A DNA stretch of 64,000 nucleotides from Daphnia carinata (lineage: Eukaryota > Arthropoda > Branchiopoda > Diplostraca > Daphniidae): contig NC_081332.1 in assembly GCF_022539665.2 (NCBI RefSeq), positions 6,104,303 to 6,168,302 on the forward strand, given 5' to 3'. Below the pieces are notes generated by a model. That model was given only the letters and a program-made list of their open reading frames with translations, was not told the DNA's origin and made no database searches. This document shows positions 49,251-59,824 of the stretch, one piece after another. The position numbers and the translations under genes are program-made. Within the stretch, counting starts at the first letter, position 1, and each line of letters begins with the position of its first letter.

Positions 49251-51676
49251 CTAGGGAACTATTGGAGAATTAATGGAACCCTCAAATGCAAATTGATTTG
49301 AACTTTCGATTGTCATGACTGCATCCATGATTGAAGGATAGATCTGTGACTTAGGAAACGTTTGAAAATAGTTACAGCGATCAAGCTGTTTGATCAACGG
49401 TTCAGAACAGTTGGCCAAAATTAAGGTAATACCTCGATTGTTCATCAGGTCGTTGTGCAGAGACGATAAGACTTTTGTACCACTAAGATCGACGTACGAC
49501 ATGGCAGAGCAGTCGAGGATCAGGTACTCGATAATCACGACTGAGACGTCCGGTGTCAATATTGCTCCGCTGTTTAGCGAAGTGCTGGCAAGCGGGTCCA
49601 GTGTCCCGTATTTTACATGCGCTGCTTGGATACTTAATGACTCTTTCTCTGCGGCTGAGGCGATTCCTGATGTCAATGTGGCAGATTTGTAAGGATCCAA
49701 ATGACTTTCTACCACATGCCGGAAAGTTTCGGCATTGGAAAAATGAATGGCCCCAGCCTAAAAAAAAAAATAATAGAAATGTTACGATCTAACGGAAAAT
49801 GTTTAAGTGATGTGACAATTTAATACCCAGCGGAATATCTTGATTCCGGGAACCTCTACGGCGGATGGGAAATATTTTATGTCGACATGCATTTCAGTGC
49901 CGTGTAAATGACCGAGAGTTGCAGCATATGGGCGATGTCCACGATAGATTAGAACCGAAATTGAAGCGACAATTCCCAAGCCAAGCCCAATATCAATATC
50001 CACAATGACGACTGCTAAGAATGTAGCCATCCAGACAGCCGAGTCTAACGGTGAGGATTTCAGTGTAGACGTGAAATCTCGAAATTGTACAAACATTCCT
50101 TTAAGAGCAACGACAATGACAGAGGATAGGACGGCTAATGGCAGAGACTCGAAAAACGGACCAATCCAAAGAAGGATGATCAGTAAGAAAAAACAGGAAA
50201 CGACGCTGGCTAGTTGAGTTTCTCCTCCAACAGATTCTTGTAACATGCTTCGAGAAAGGGATGCCGAAACTGGCATACAGGAGAAAAAAGAGCCCACGAT
50301 ATTGGCTGTCCCCTGGGCTAGCAATTCTTGATTATTTGAAATTTCGTATCCTCGTTTACGGGCAAAGATTTTGGCCATAGACAAGCTCACAGCATAGGCT
50401 ACGATGGCGACGGCAATAGTGTCTATCATGATCCGAGGTAATAATTCGTACGGTGGAACCCGTGGTTCGGGGAATCCAGTTGGGATATGATTGAGAGTTT
50501 TAATATCATAGTTGCTTGTCAAATCACCAAAATGCGAAGCTATCGTTCCAATTACCAGGATAAAAAGTTCGGTTGGAATAGGAAATTTGATTTTCTTTCC
50601 ATACCAGGGCTTGAACCAGTCGTTGTGAACGGCCATTACGGTTATCGCGATGCAAGACGTAATAACTTCTGCAGGATTGGCTGAAGGAAGGGCACCAAAT
50701 ATTGCGATTACCGAACGAATAAGCCTAAATGGTCCATTGAATCGAGGTATCTTTAATCCCAACAGGTTTTTCGTTTGGGAGACGACAACGTGAATTGCAG
50801 CAGCTGTTGTAAATCCACTAACGAGGTGGTCTGACAAGATTATTCCCAAAACTCCTAACCTGAGAATGCCCATTAAAATTTGCCAGAGTCCAACCATAAG
50901 ACACACTGCAGTTGCCACTTCCAGACTAGTAAAGTGATTACTGCTAATGTTTTCAGTTTTCAATAAAGGTCCACTTGAAACATTGGCTATTTCAGGATTA
51001 CTATACTGGTCTACAATTTTACCAGTCATCAAAGTAGTCACGGCAAAGGTACCTAACAAATATAGAAAATAAAAAAAAAATCTGAAGGATTATAGTTTTT
51101 TTAATAAAAAACATACCAAGTGATATATGATGAGAAGTTCCAAGGCACACATAAACTAATACAGGGAAAAAAGCCATGTACAAGCCAACTATAGGTGAAA
51201 CACCACCTAAAAGAGCATATCCCATGCCTGAAAATGATGAACATTTGTTAAAAATGTGTCAGAATAACTTTAAGAAAAAGCAAACCACTGGGAAAAATTA
51301 CCTTGAGGTATGTGCATGATTGCAACTGTGCAACCTGCCATGAAATCACCCAAAAACTGTTCCTTCCATGAGTACTTGGACATCCAATTTATGATTGGAA
51401 ACAATCCATCCCAAAAATCTCTCGACAACATCGCTGTATAGTGATCAAAACAACTAGTCTTGAATTGGTGAAGCTTTCCTGTGTCAGCAAACATGCATTA
51501 AAATATGAATACATGAATATGCCCAAAAACGTAATAAATTTTTAAATACCACTATTTTTAACAGGTGGTGTTTCAGTTTTCTGGAAATTGTCATCAAACT
51601 GTTCTTGGTGTTGAAAAACCTTTCTTTCGATTTTTAACAAAAGGATGTGCTTCTCATCAGATAAATTACTTGCCAT
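49251..51676 (-). CDS. SLC26-family anion transporter (715 residues)
   Basis: Exons 51550-51676, 51302-51478, 51117-51227, 49827-51052 and 49251-49757 close in frame at 2148 nt. The SLC26/SulP signature is clear: HIPQGMGYALLGG, SPIVGLYMAFFPVLVYVCLG, TSHHISLGTFAV. These are followed by the usual multi-helix core (about residues 60-525) with CMPVSASLSRSMLQESVGG-type sequence. A C-terminal STAS domain (about 535-700) contains LDCSAMSYVDLSGTKVL. The length is typical. The family exchanges or cotransports sulfate, chloride, bicarbonate or oxalate across the plasma membrane; substrate choice cannot be read from sequence. It resembles the animal SLC26A5/A6-like group, with no finer call. Introns are short (66-75 nt). 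Confidence 0.95.
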
Positions 51677-52252
51677 TTTCAATAATGGTTCGGTGATCAC
51701 AATAAAGTACTACTAAGTTACGGCAGCCAGACAAACCATATAGTAGATTAGTTAGCCCCAAACTATTAACAGGGCAACACAAATCATGAGATTCAGTCGT
51801 AGCTCAACTCTTTAAGTGGCTCATCCTGAATTGAGACATCAAAGTTTTTATATAAAGAAATGTTACAAAATCTAACACAAAAATGGTAAATACTAACTTG
51901 AACAAGTACACTATTTGCCTAGGATCACAATTCTTGCCTGTACAAGGCCAATCGAAGTCATTTTACGAATAAATTATCAAATTAACCACAACAAAGGTAG
52001 GAGTATTCATTCGTAACATCGATTAAATTGGCATACAAAATCTGGCATAAAAGTTATTTTGCCACTGCACGTAGCTACTGATAAACTGAGACTCTTTTCT
52101 TCGTTCGTCGAGCATTTGTTATTATAGAAAACAGGTGGAACTCATTTCATGTTTGTTAGATGGCAGTAGCTTCTTAAATGTTTCACTTCACAAACTTTTT
52201 AGTTAACCAACACCTATGGCAACCGTTTTCACAGACATGCGTACAATGTCCA
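51677..52252. other. SLC26 upstream region
   Basis: No gene seen. It should contain the SLC26 promoter and 5' UTR; no clear TATA box was found. Confidence 0.4.
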
Positions 52253-52620
52253 CGCCATCTATGAACAGGGATATGTACCATCCCACGCCATCTATGAACA
52301 GGCATTCGCACGATTTTGCCACCATCTATGAACATTTATACGTACTATTACAACGCCATCGATGATCCCAATGCAAACTATTCCTGCGCCATCAACAAAA
52401 ATGCAAACCATTCTGACGCCATCTATGAACAAGTCTGCAGACCTTCCAACGCCACCTATGAACAAACATGAAGATCATTCCAAATGCCATCTATGAACAA
52501 CCATTCTCAACGTCATCTATGAACAAGCATGCGTACCATTCCCAATATGAACAAATTTATATACCATTTCAAACGCAAATGAAGTTATCGTTACCTCCAT
52601 GGCCATCTATGAATAATGAA
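52253..52620. repeat. minisatellite with CGCCATCTATGAACA core
   Basis: Ten or eleven imperfect units of about 31-36 bp share the core CGCCATCTATGAACA, with starts near 52253, 52286, 52318, 52354, 52387, 52418, 52449, 52485, 52511 and 52602. Sequence between cores varies (often ATGC, CCATTC). It lies about 0.6 kb upstream of the SLC26 start codon. Confidence 0.85.
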
Positions 52621-52944
52621 AAACATATTTGGAATAGCGAAAATAATGTGTACTATTTTCACACCACAACAACCAATAACGACTTTATATTACGCAAACA
52701 AATTATTTATACCTAAAACACGCAATCATTCTCATTGTTATTAGGATTACATTCATTAGAATTGCTGCAGCACAAAATGGAAAGTTAATAGTTAATAGTA
52801 ATAATAATTAAGTTACGCGAGTAGAATATAACAAAAATAATTACTGTATAGTTATCTTTAATCAAACAAAGTTAGTAATTTAAAAAATTTTATATTTATA
52901 TGGCTAGAATGCGTAAAGTTGTATTTAGAGAATTAAATAGGAAT

Positions 52945-53034
52945 CTGGCCGATAGATGGCCATAGCTGTAAAAAAGAAAAAAAGGCCGGTTTCTTTTTTT
53001 TTTTTTGGGGGGGGGGGGGTAAAACGGATTTCCA
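52945..53034 (-). mobile_element. solo terminus related to the inverted-repeat element
   Basis: GATAGATGGCCATAGCTG, an A-rich stretch, a T-run, a run of 13 G and GTAAAACGGATTTCCAT mirror the outer 90 bp of the element ends (GGTAGATGGCTACGTGTCGG ... GTAAAACGGATTGCCATA). The G run replaces the usual TTTTTATG. Confidence 0.6.
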
Positions 53035-53334
53035 TGTGCCATAGTTTATAGCCATTTGCAATTAAATTGTTATTTATTTTTTGGTTATGGCCTTTCGGAG
53101 AAATTCTGACATCTATTAACCGCGGAAATGTGCAGTAAAGTAACCGTCATCTAGTGACCACAAAACATGCCATAAAGATTTGAAATCTGAGCGTGGATGA
53201 AAACGCTTTTGTTAACAGAAAATTACGCTTTTTGTAGAATATATTTTACGAGTTAAAACGTAAACTTTGAATATTAAACAATCAATCGCGATCATAGTTT
53301 ACAAAATCACGCCACACTACCATTTACACACGTT

Positions 53335-53994
53335 TCACATCACATCCCTTTCACTTTGATTTAAAATATTTTTCCAAACAAGGGTTTTATTGTTCGATGG
53401 CATATTTTCAATGCCCATCAGTTCTAATCCGTTTCGATTAGCAACACTTTGCAATTCATCAATGTCTCGCAAACCCCATTGGACATCTCGGGCTTTCAGG
53501 GATTGGTCAAAAATAATATTGCTCTCAGGACTTATCAATCCGTGATGCGCATAAGGTCCGTAGGTTATGAGCAAGCCATTGGAACTTAATAATTTGCCGG
53601 CTTTCTCAAACAAGGATAACGTGCACTCCCAAGGGCTAATGTGCATCATGTTGATATTTAGAATTAAATCAAAATTTTCTCGAGCCAAATTCCAGCGATC
53701 AATGGGATCTGTTACATCGATGGCTAAAGGAGATAATACATTTGTTAAACCCGATTGTACTACATACTCTCGTATGCTCGGTAAATTGGAAATGGTAAAT
53801 TCTGAAGGCTGAAATGTCATAAAAGGCAAACTCTTTGCAAAGTGAACAACGTGCTGCCCGGTTCCAGAAGAAATTTCTAAGCAAACGAGACGATTATCCT
53901 TGTTTTTTTCGTAAGGATAATATTTTTGTAAAATTTCCAAAATCGGGTCCTTATTACGGTCTGCCGATGGAGCAAACAGTTTTTTATTGCCCAT
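53335..53994 (-). CDS. METTL26: METTL26-like methyltransferase (DUF938)
   Basis: Single exon, 219 residues from the ATG at 53994 (human about 204). It matches the METTL26/DUF938 family: SADRNKDPILEILQKYYP, CLEISSGTGQHVVHFA (SAM-binding glycine motif), TFQPSE, NINMMHISPWECT, LLITYGPYAHHG and MPSNNKTLVWKN all align with human counterparts. The substrate is not established. A frame open upstream to 54003 has no ATG. The start lies 41 nt after the CMC4 stop on the same strand, and a splice acceptor (GTTTTGCAG) ends three bases before the ATG. Confidence 0.93.
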   Translation of the reverse strand: MGNKKLFAPSADRNKDPILEILQKYYPYEKNKDNRLVCLEISSGTGQHVVHFAKSLPFMTFQPSEFTISNLPSIREYVVQSGLTNVLSPLAIDVTDPIDRWNLARENFDLILNINMMHISPWECTLSLFEKAGKLLSSNGLLITYGPYAHHGLISPESNIIFDQSLKARDVQWGLRDIDELQSVANRNGLELMGIENMPSNNKTLVWKNILNQSERDVM

Positions 53995-54035
53995 TTTCTG
54001 CAAAACAGTTGGGAGGTTATAATTAGGTTAATGAC

Positions 54036-54308
54036 TTACACATATAACATTATACCCTTTGAAACAGTATTATCTTCTCTAGGCTGCGCAGAAAATCCAG
54101 AACACGAAACAGTATGAAGATGTTCCCACTGTTTACAACAGTCGAGCATTTGCTGAATTACAAGCTGGCAAGCAGATTCTTGATAATTGCTAGCTTTTGT
54201 CGGAACACTGTTAGTAACATTTTCAATTATGTGTTTAATATAGCACTTGCCTTGTAAACACTTTTGAATCTCACAAGCTGTTTTTTTGCATGGATCCCTT
54301 CTTGGCAT
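54036..54308 (-). CDS. CMC4: CMC4-like twin Cx9C mitochondrial protein
   Basis: MPRRDPCKKTACEIQKCLQ matches human MPQKDPCQKQACEIQKCLQ, and ACQLVIQQMLDCC and VVCSGF-like TVSCSGF follow. Proteins of this type have a CHCH fold and are imported into the mitochondrial intermembrane space. Read straight through, the frame contains 19 extra residues. These are a 57-nt GC-AG intron (54194-54250): donor AAG/GCAAGT, branch-like TTACTAAC, acceptor ACAAAAG. Exons 54251-54308 and 54036-54193 give CLQASNYQESACQ, aligning with human CLQANSYMESKCQ; the protein is 71 residues. The stop codon overlaps a GTAAGT donor-like site (54034-54039). Confidence 0.92.
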   Translation of the reverse strand: MPRRDPCKKTACEIQKCLQGKCYIKHIIENVTNSVPTKASNYQESACQLVIQQMLDCCKQWEHLHTVSCSGFSAQPREDNTVSKGIMLYV

Positions 54309-54309
54309 C

Positions 54310-56300
54310 GAAACTAAACTAGATGTTAAAAAATACTACCCATTATTTACCGTAATTGAGACATATGAATCACGAAGATAACTAATCGTGCACGTTAATT
54401 TTTTACGTCACATGGCCTCCCCAAATTTTGTTGGCAACTTGTCATAAGTACAATATAAAAGTAATCCATATAGACAGTTATGGGATGTGGTTCTTAGATA
54501 ATTCATCCTTAGATTATTTTTGGTGATAAATAGCAAATACTTAAGACTTACCATCAAATAAATACTCGTGAAAATGAAATTTAACAGAAGTAATATGTTA
54601 ACAAGATCAAATTTTCAATAAAGAGCACAGGACAGGCGCACATCGCACAGATATGAACGAGGGATTTGCCATTTCGTCTGCAGATTTACGGAACACAAAT
54701 CTGAAGCGGAGTTGCATTATCTACGGAAACCACTCTGGTTAAAATAGTAGCCAGAAAAAAAAACTAAATAAGACGAGAATGAAAACGACTAAAGCTGGAC
54801 GCATAAAAATTGCACCACTTTTTTTTTGTTATGAGCATACAGAAGTAGTAACAAAAATAATCGATGTACAATTACATATAAAATCAAGAAGCTGTAGCTT
54901 TGTGTACCTTGTGACACAAATGCACAATGTCCTGTATCCCGTTTGCACGCAGCAATTCTAACCCACCAAACAATTATGTTGAAATTTTCGAATTCTAGTG
55001 TCAGTAATTGAAGATCACGATTTTTATTTGGACGATGATATAGACGATACAAGTCCCTTTATATATGAATAAATTCCTTGAGATGGCGTTGAACTTTGAA
55101 CAATTCATCAAAACTTCCTGTTTTGATTTTCGTTCTGCGGGTATTGCTTGCATATGTTAATTTTCTGGTTTCTAGTTAATCAATTCAAAAAATTTCCTCA
55201 TTCTCGTATAAACTTGATATGTTGAAAAAAAGAGAAATAGCCTACCAAATACACATATGGTATTATGTCATCATGTTGATTCCAAACGTCAAGAGTCAAA
55301 CAACTAGTCTATATCGTGTGGCACTTGGACGAGATCCGCATTGACTTTCTTTTTTACAACAAGTAAAATCTTCGACCAAAAATTTTTCCTAATTACCGAG
55401 TGCCATAGTGCTTGATGAATACCATCATCCATGGAAATTTCACCCATTTTATTTATTTATATTGTTTGTCTTTTTCAGTTGAATTTATTGTTATTCACGT
55501 CAATCGTATAATAACTATTTTTTTTTATTTCCCTATATCGGTTCTATTTTTCTTTTCGAGTTGTCGGCCTATACCACTTTGAGCGGTCCTTGTTCGAACC
55601 GCTTTAAAGAGTTTCTATGGTAATATCTAAGTATACCCTATTATCTTTGTGACACGGCCAGCAGACTAAGTGACTAACTTCTTGGCCGTGTCTCTGTTGT
55701 CTCAATTTTTTTGACAACACCAGTGACCAAACAGTTTTGCTTAAAATATTTTTCGTGACACTACCTAGAAAAAAGGCTATACAAAATTAAATAAGAGAAA
55801 CACGCGTGGCGTGAAATGGAAGAATAACAAGCTAGTTGCGATTATGATCGGCTTTCGACAACAGTGGCCCTTTCTATAAATCGCTAACGGCATGAGCTGA
55901 GACAATAGCCGCCTTTCTGAAACGTTATCCGGCCTTGTTTGGTCATAAATCTTATGTCCATGTAAAAGAAGGAGCAGAGCCACGACACAAATAGGGCAGC
56001 AACAGAACCAATTCTTCACCGAAAAATAAATGTGAATTAAGTATTCCTTTTTAATTTGGCCAAACCAAAATTAAGTCTACAATCTTCGCAGGGAGGGATC
56101 ATTTGCCGTATTGAGAAATTTAAAGACGCTACATATGGTCACAAGTGATGTATAATATAAATGCCAAACTAGTTTTCCCAGATCTCATTTCTCGTCAAAG
56201 GGAACGTTAATTGGGGAAATGAATATTTACAAGAAAAAGTCATACAATGTAAGATGAAATGCTAACCTACATGCATGCAATCGCAATCAATTTGTCGAAG
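54310..56300. other. intergenic
   Basis: No gene supported; ORFs are short and AT-rich. The CMC4 promoter should lie at the left end. 55560-55740 has a CG-richer patch with GGCCGTGTC and GACACGGCC in inverted order (55653-55692). Confidence 0.4.
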
Positions 56301-56301
56301 A

Positions 56302-57123
56302 CTATGGAGAGGTACTCGTTTTCAATTCTTCCATTGACAAAGAAGGCGATGTAGTGGTCGAATAGATATCCATACTTCTCAGAGATTTAATGATTTCCAT
56401 CAAAATTCGAAAGGCTTCCACGTTGACTGGTCTTTCGGTAAGATTTCTCGAGTTAATCACCGCTGACTTGGTTCGGTTTTGCGGATTGTAGGACGCTTGT
56501 AACAGTAACTTGTTGACCGGTTGTCGATAATGGATCTCTGAATCCGGAATAGGCAACCGAAGCTCAGACCTTTCCCTTTCTTTCTCCCGCGACGCGGTCC
56601 GGGCAACCGGCAACCCAGAGGCCTGCATCTGGCGATAACCGGCATCCACCTCGTCACCTGTTTGAACGGATCGTGGAGCGCCGTACGGCAGCGGATTGTA
56701 TACGGCGTTCCAGAATTTATTAAACAGCTTGGATGTATCCCCCTGAGAAGTGGACGTTTCATCGTTTTTAAATCCTTTGAAATTAGGGTCCCAACTCGAG
56801 GGCCGATTAATCAGATTTCTTCCGCCAAGAAGTTGCGTTATGTAATCCTCCTTGTTTGACGCGACGGTGGATGTCTCAACATCGGACATTGGGTCATTTG
56901 ATTGGTCGTTGATAGGCTTACGCTTGTTACGCAGGAAGAGTTCTTCGTCGTCGGATGCCTTCCAGTATAGTGGATGATGGCGACTGCTTCTCATAGGGGG
57001 CATTAGTTGCCAGGGATGTGAGGAAATGGAACTCGTTATCCCAGTGATTCCAGATGACACCTGTACCACACACGCAGCAATCAAACAAGTTAAAACTAAC
57101 AAGTTTCCTAATCTCGTGAACAT
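56302..57123 (-). CDS. unidentified secreted precursor (273 residues)
   Basis: Long single-exon frame. The Met at 57123 begins a strong signal peptide (MFTRLGNLLVLTCLIAACVV, then QVSSG); an in-frame ATG at 57153 lies upstream but would bury it. The mature part has no cysteines. It is polar, with a basic cluster RNKRK after an acidic stretch (ASDDEELFL), N-glycosylation sites (NRT, NLT) and repeated Pro/Tyr/Trp motifs (HPWQLMPP, PLYWK, YNPLPYG). The basic cluster could be a proprotein-convertase site, so a neuropeptide-like precursor is conceivable, but I cannot name a family. A plus-strand frame overlapping the start is a shadow. Confidence 0.6.
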   Translation of the reverse strand: MFTRLGNLLVLTCLIAACVVQVSSGITGITSSISSHPWQLMPPMRSSRHHPLYWKASDDEELFLRNKRKPINDQSNDPMSDVETSTVASNKEDYITQLLGGRNLINRPSSWDPNFKGFKNDETSTSQGDTSKLFNKFWNAVYNPLPYGAPRSVQTGDEVDAGYRQMQASGLPVARTASREKERERSELRLPIPDSEIHYRQPVNKLLLQASYNPQNRTKSAVINSRNLTERPVNVEAFRILMEIIKSLRSMDIYSTTTSPSLSMEELKTSTSP

Positions 57124-57420
57124 TAATGTTGACTGCTTATTGTCATTGTACATACTTCAGGCGATTTGAAGAGTCGTTTATCGCGATGAAGGTTGCCGTC
57201 TATTCCATCGCCATCGGTCAACTGGTGGATAGGGAAGCAGCCGGCAAGGTTGCAGCCGCAGAGCAGAGAGCACAAAACGTGAAGCCAAGCGAAACTATTC
57301 ATTTTCTTTCTTATTTATGTTTGTTTCACAAAGATAAAAGAATGACAAGAATTGCTGCCTCGACGTATGCAGCAGCGACCCTAGTTTTCAAGGTTCCAGG
57401 ACAATACTGAGACTTGCTGC

Positions 57421-57723
57421 TCATCTCCCGTCACTATTCATAACGTATTTTTTGGGGTCTTTTGGGTAGAAGACGTAATCGGATTGCCCACGTGACTTAA
57501 TTTTAATGCTCCCACGCTGCAAAAAAAAAAAACGAACACGGGCTTCTGCTTCTTTATGCATTTGGAGAGGACCCTCTTTTTTCTGTCGGGTTTCTTGCAT
57601 TCCGATAGTTAAATGAACTTTGAGGACTTCTTTCGGGCTGTTCAAGCATTTTAAACGGAAATCCAGGGCAACGCCTCTTTTAGCGAGCAGAAATCCAATA
57701 AGTAATGTGTGCGTATGATTCAT
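57421..57723 (-). CDS. possible small gene, unrecognised
   Basis: 100 codons from MNHTHTLLIGFLLAKRGVAL. The middle (LDFRLKCLNSPKEVLKVHLT) and end (SDYVFYPKDPKKYVMNSDG) look protein-like. A strong acceptor (poly-T then GCAG) before CGTGGGAGC at about 57518 suggests the real gene may be spliced there instead of read through. No family recognised. Confidence 0.3.
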   Translation of the reverse strand: MNHTHTLLIGFLLAKRGVALDFRLKCLNSPKEVLKVHLTIGMQETRQKKEGPLQMHKEAEARVRFFFLQRGSIKIKSRGQSDYVFYPKDPKKYVMNSDGR

Positions 57724-59824
57724 GGCATCTGCAACGTGCTACCCAAATGAGTTGCTTGATGCGTGAAAGCAAATGGCGACTAGTGTTTCACAAACACGTT
57801 GGGCTAGACATTCAGAAAAAACACGAGTTCACGTTTTCGAACACGCGTTTCACTTAATCATTTCGTTCGTCCCTCTCGTGTTTGAAAACGGATCATTTCA
57901 CGTGGCTATCTTTTGCCATCGCCACGACGTCAAAATGTAAATTGAGCTGACCTATACAATGTCAGTATAATGAATATAAAATTGACGTAAGAAGACCTCG
58001 AAACTTTCTACACAACTCGAAACCAAAAGAGAAAAGCCAATTCACCATTTATTTAAAAAAAGAAAGAAAAAAATGGAAAGGGTAATGTATAAGTAAGAAA
58101 AAAAAAAATAAATAATTTGACCCTTCCAGTGATCACGTAGGCCACTTGCTTGGGTAGTGTCCAAAAAATGATACCGTTGCACTTCGGAGATTAAACATTT
58201 TATGCACGTATCCCTTTTGGAGAAACTTCCACATCGCATGGCAACAAGTCTCGCCAACAAAGCATTCAGTTACCACACGGTGAAAGGTTCAGCAACTAAT
58301 TGCAAACGGACAAGTCCTTTATTGGGTGTTTTCCCTCGTTTTTCTGATTCAACCTCTTCATTATCGTTAAACAGCGCCGTCCTACCTTTCTTATAGTCAA
58401 GCGAAAGTGTTGATCAGGAGGTTTCAGATGTTTAAGTCCGCCAACGGGTTTACCAATTTTGCTATTCGAGTCTATTTGATGGTAGTTCTCCGGGTATCTA
58501 GAAGGATGTTGAACGAAGATTGTGCATGCTCTTGTTTGATAGTTCGAAAAATTAGTTGTCACTTTGAAGAATTGTGCGTAAAATTCCGACACCGACGTAA
58601 CCCATTTTCCGTGGCGCATTGCCCAATTTTGTTGGCTTACTTCGTACTTTCTGCTGCCCTATAATACCGGTTATACCGGTAGCCAGTTCGATGAACTCCG
58701 TCGTTTTCATGTCTACAGAATGGGGCGTTTTTATATCGATTTAGGAACTGTATTTTTTCACAAGCGCTGGAATTTTAGGTCGAAGAATACATTAGCAACG
58801 GAAACCGTAAGCATGCAGAGAAACAAATACTAGATACATTTTTTTTTAGAACGATGATTTAAAATACAGCTTTCAGGCGATAGGTATATCGTTCATTAGC
58901 GATTAAACACCTCTAAAAAACTTACATAATTCAATTAAACGTGAGACGCTATCTTAAAACCGAGCAAAACATTGTTAATATACAGATTCATGTCATCAAA
59001 TAATGATTAACTAACACAATCTAAATAATGCATGGGCATTACTCTGATAATAAAATTGCGTGTCTGGCTAGAGTAAAATGCATAATATGTGTACCAAAGT
59101 AAGACTTTACACAATCAAAATAACGGAACGTTCGTATTAGAAAACCCGAACATGGCAACATTCTGGGCGTATCCCCTACTTTTCTTTTTTTATCGAATTA
59201 TTCTTGTTAGACTTGTACTACGTGGACGATGTATGAATAGGCAACGCAAAGTCATTGTCCTGAACATGGATGACCGTGACATAAACTACATCAAGGTGAC
59301 AATGTCATTGAAATTTCGTCGAATTTCTTCCTTGCAGAAGCCAAAGAACAAGAATCTTTTGTACCTCTTCACGACAAGCAAACAGGATAGACCAGTTGAT
59401 TTCTCCTTCCCCGTTAGCCCTTTTTAACCTCTTTAACTTTCTAATTTGACCGATCCTTTCTATGTACGTGACCCGATTCAGCCAGACCGACTAACTACAC
59501 ATATGGAAATGTGTAGCAAGAGAATGGTGAAAGAAATACTGGATATTTCGGCATGGTCATCTGTGTTGCTTGTCTAAATGAAACTCTATTCAATCACCTC
59601 CCCTATCCCCTCTAAATAAAACAGGAAATAATGCAGTGATGCTTTCAATACATTGTATCGGGCCCGTAACACTATTTAAAAGAACAAGCATTTCTTCTAG
59701 AGGTAAAGATTCATAGCCTTTACGTAAGGAAAAAAAACAAGTGAAAAAGGACTGAATCTCAAGTAATAATGAAATCATAGACAACCAAAATGTCCTCCAT
59801 CATGCAGAAACAATAACACTAAAC
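57724..59824. other. intergenic / unresolved
   Basis: Minus ORF 58296-58619 and plus ORF 59089-59427 have no recognisable motif or splice partners. The right end is the 3' flank of the reductase gene. Confidence 0.4.

Noticed and set aside
54194-54250. Coding insertion of 19 residues in CMC4
   Set aside because: Removing it as a GC-AG intron restores a clean alignment to human CMC4 and leaves good branch and acceptor sites. Retention is kept only as a possible variant.
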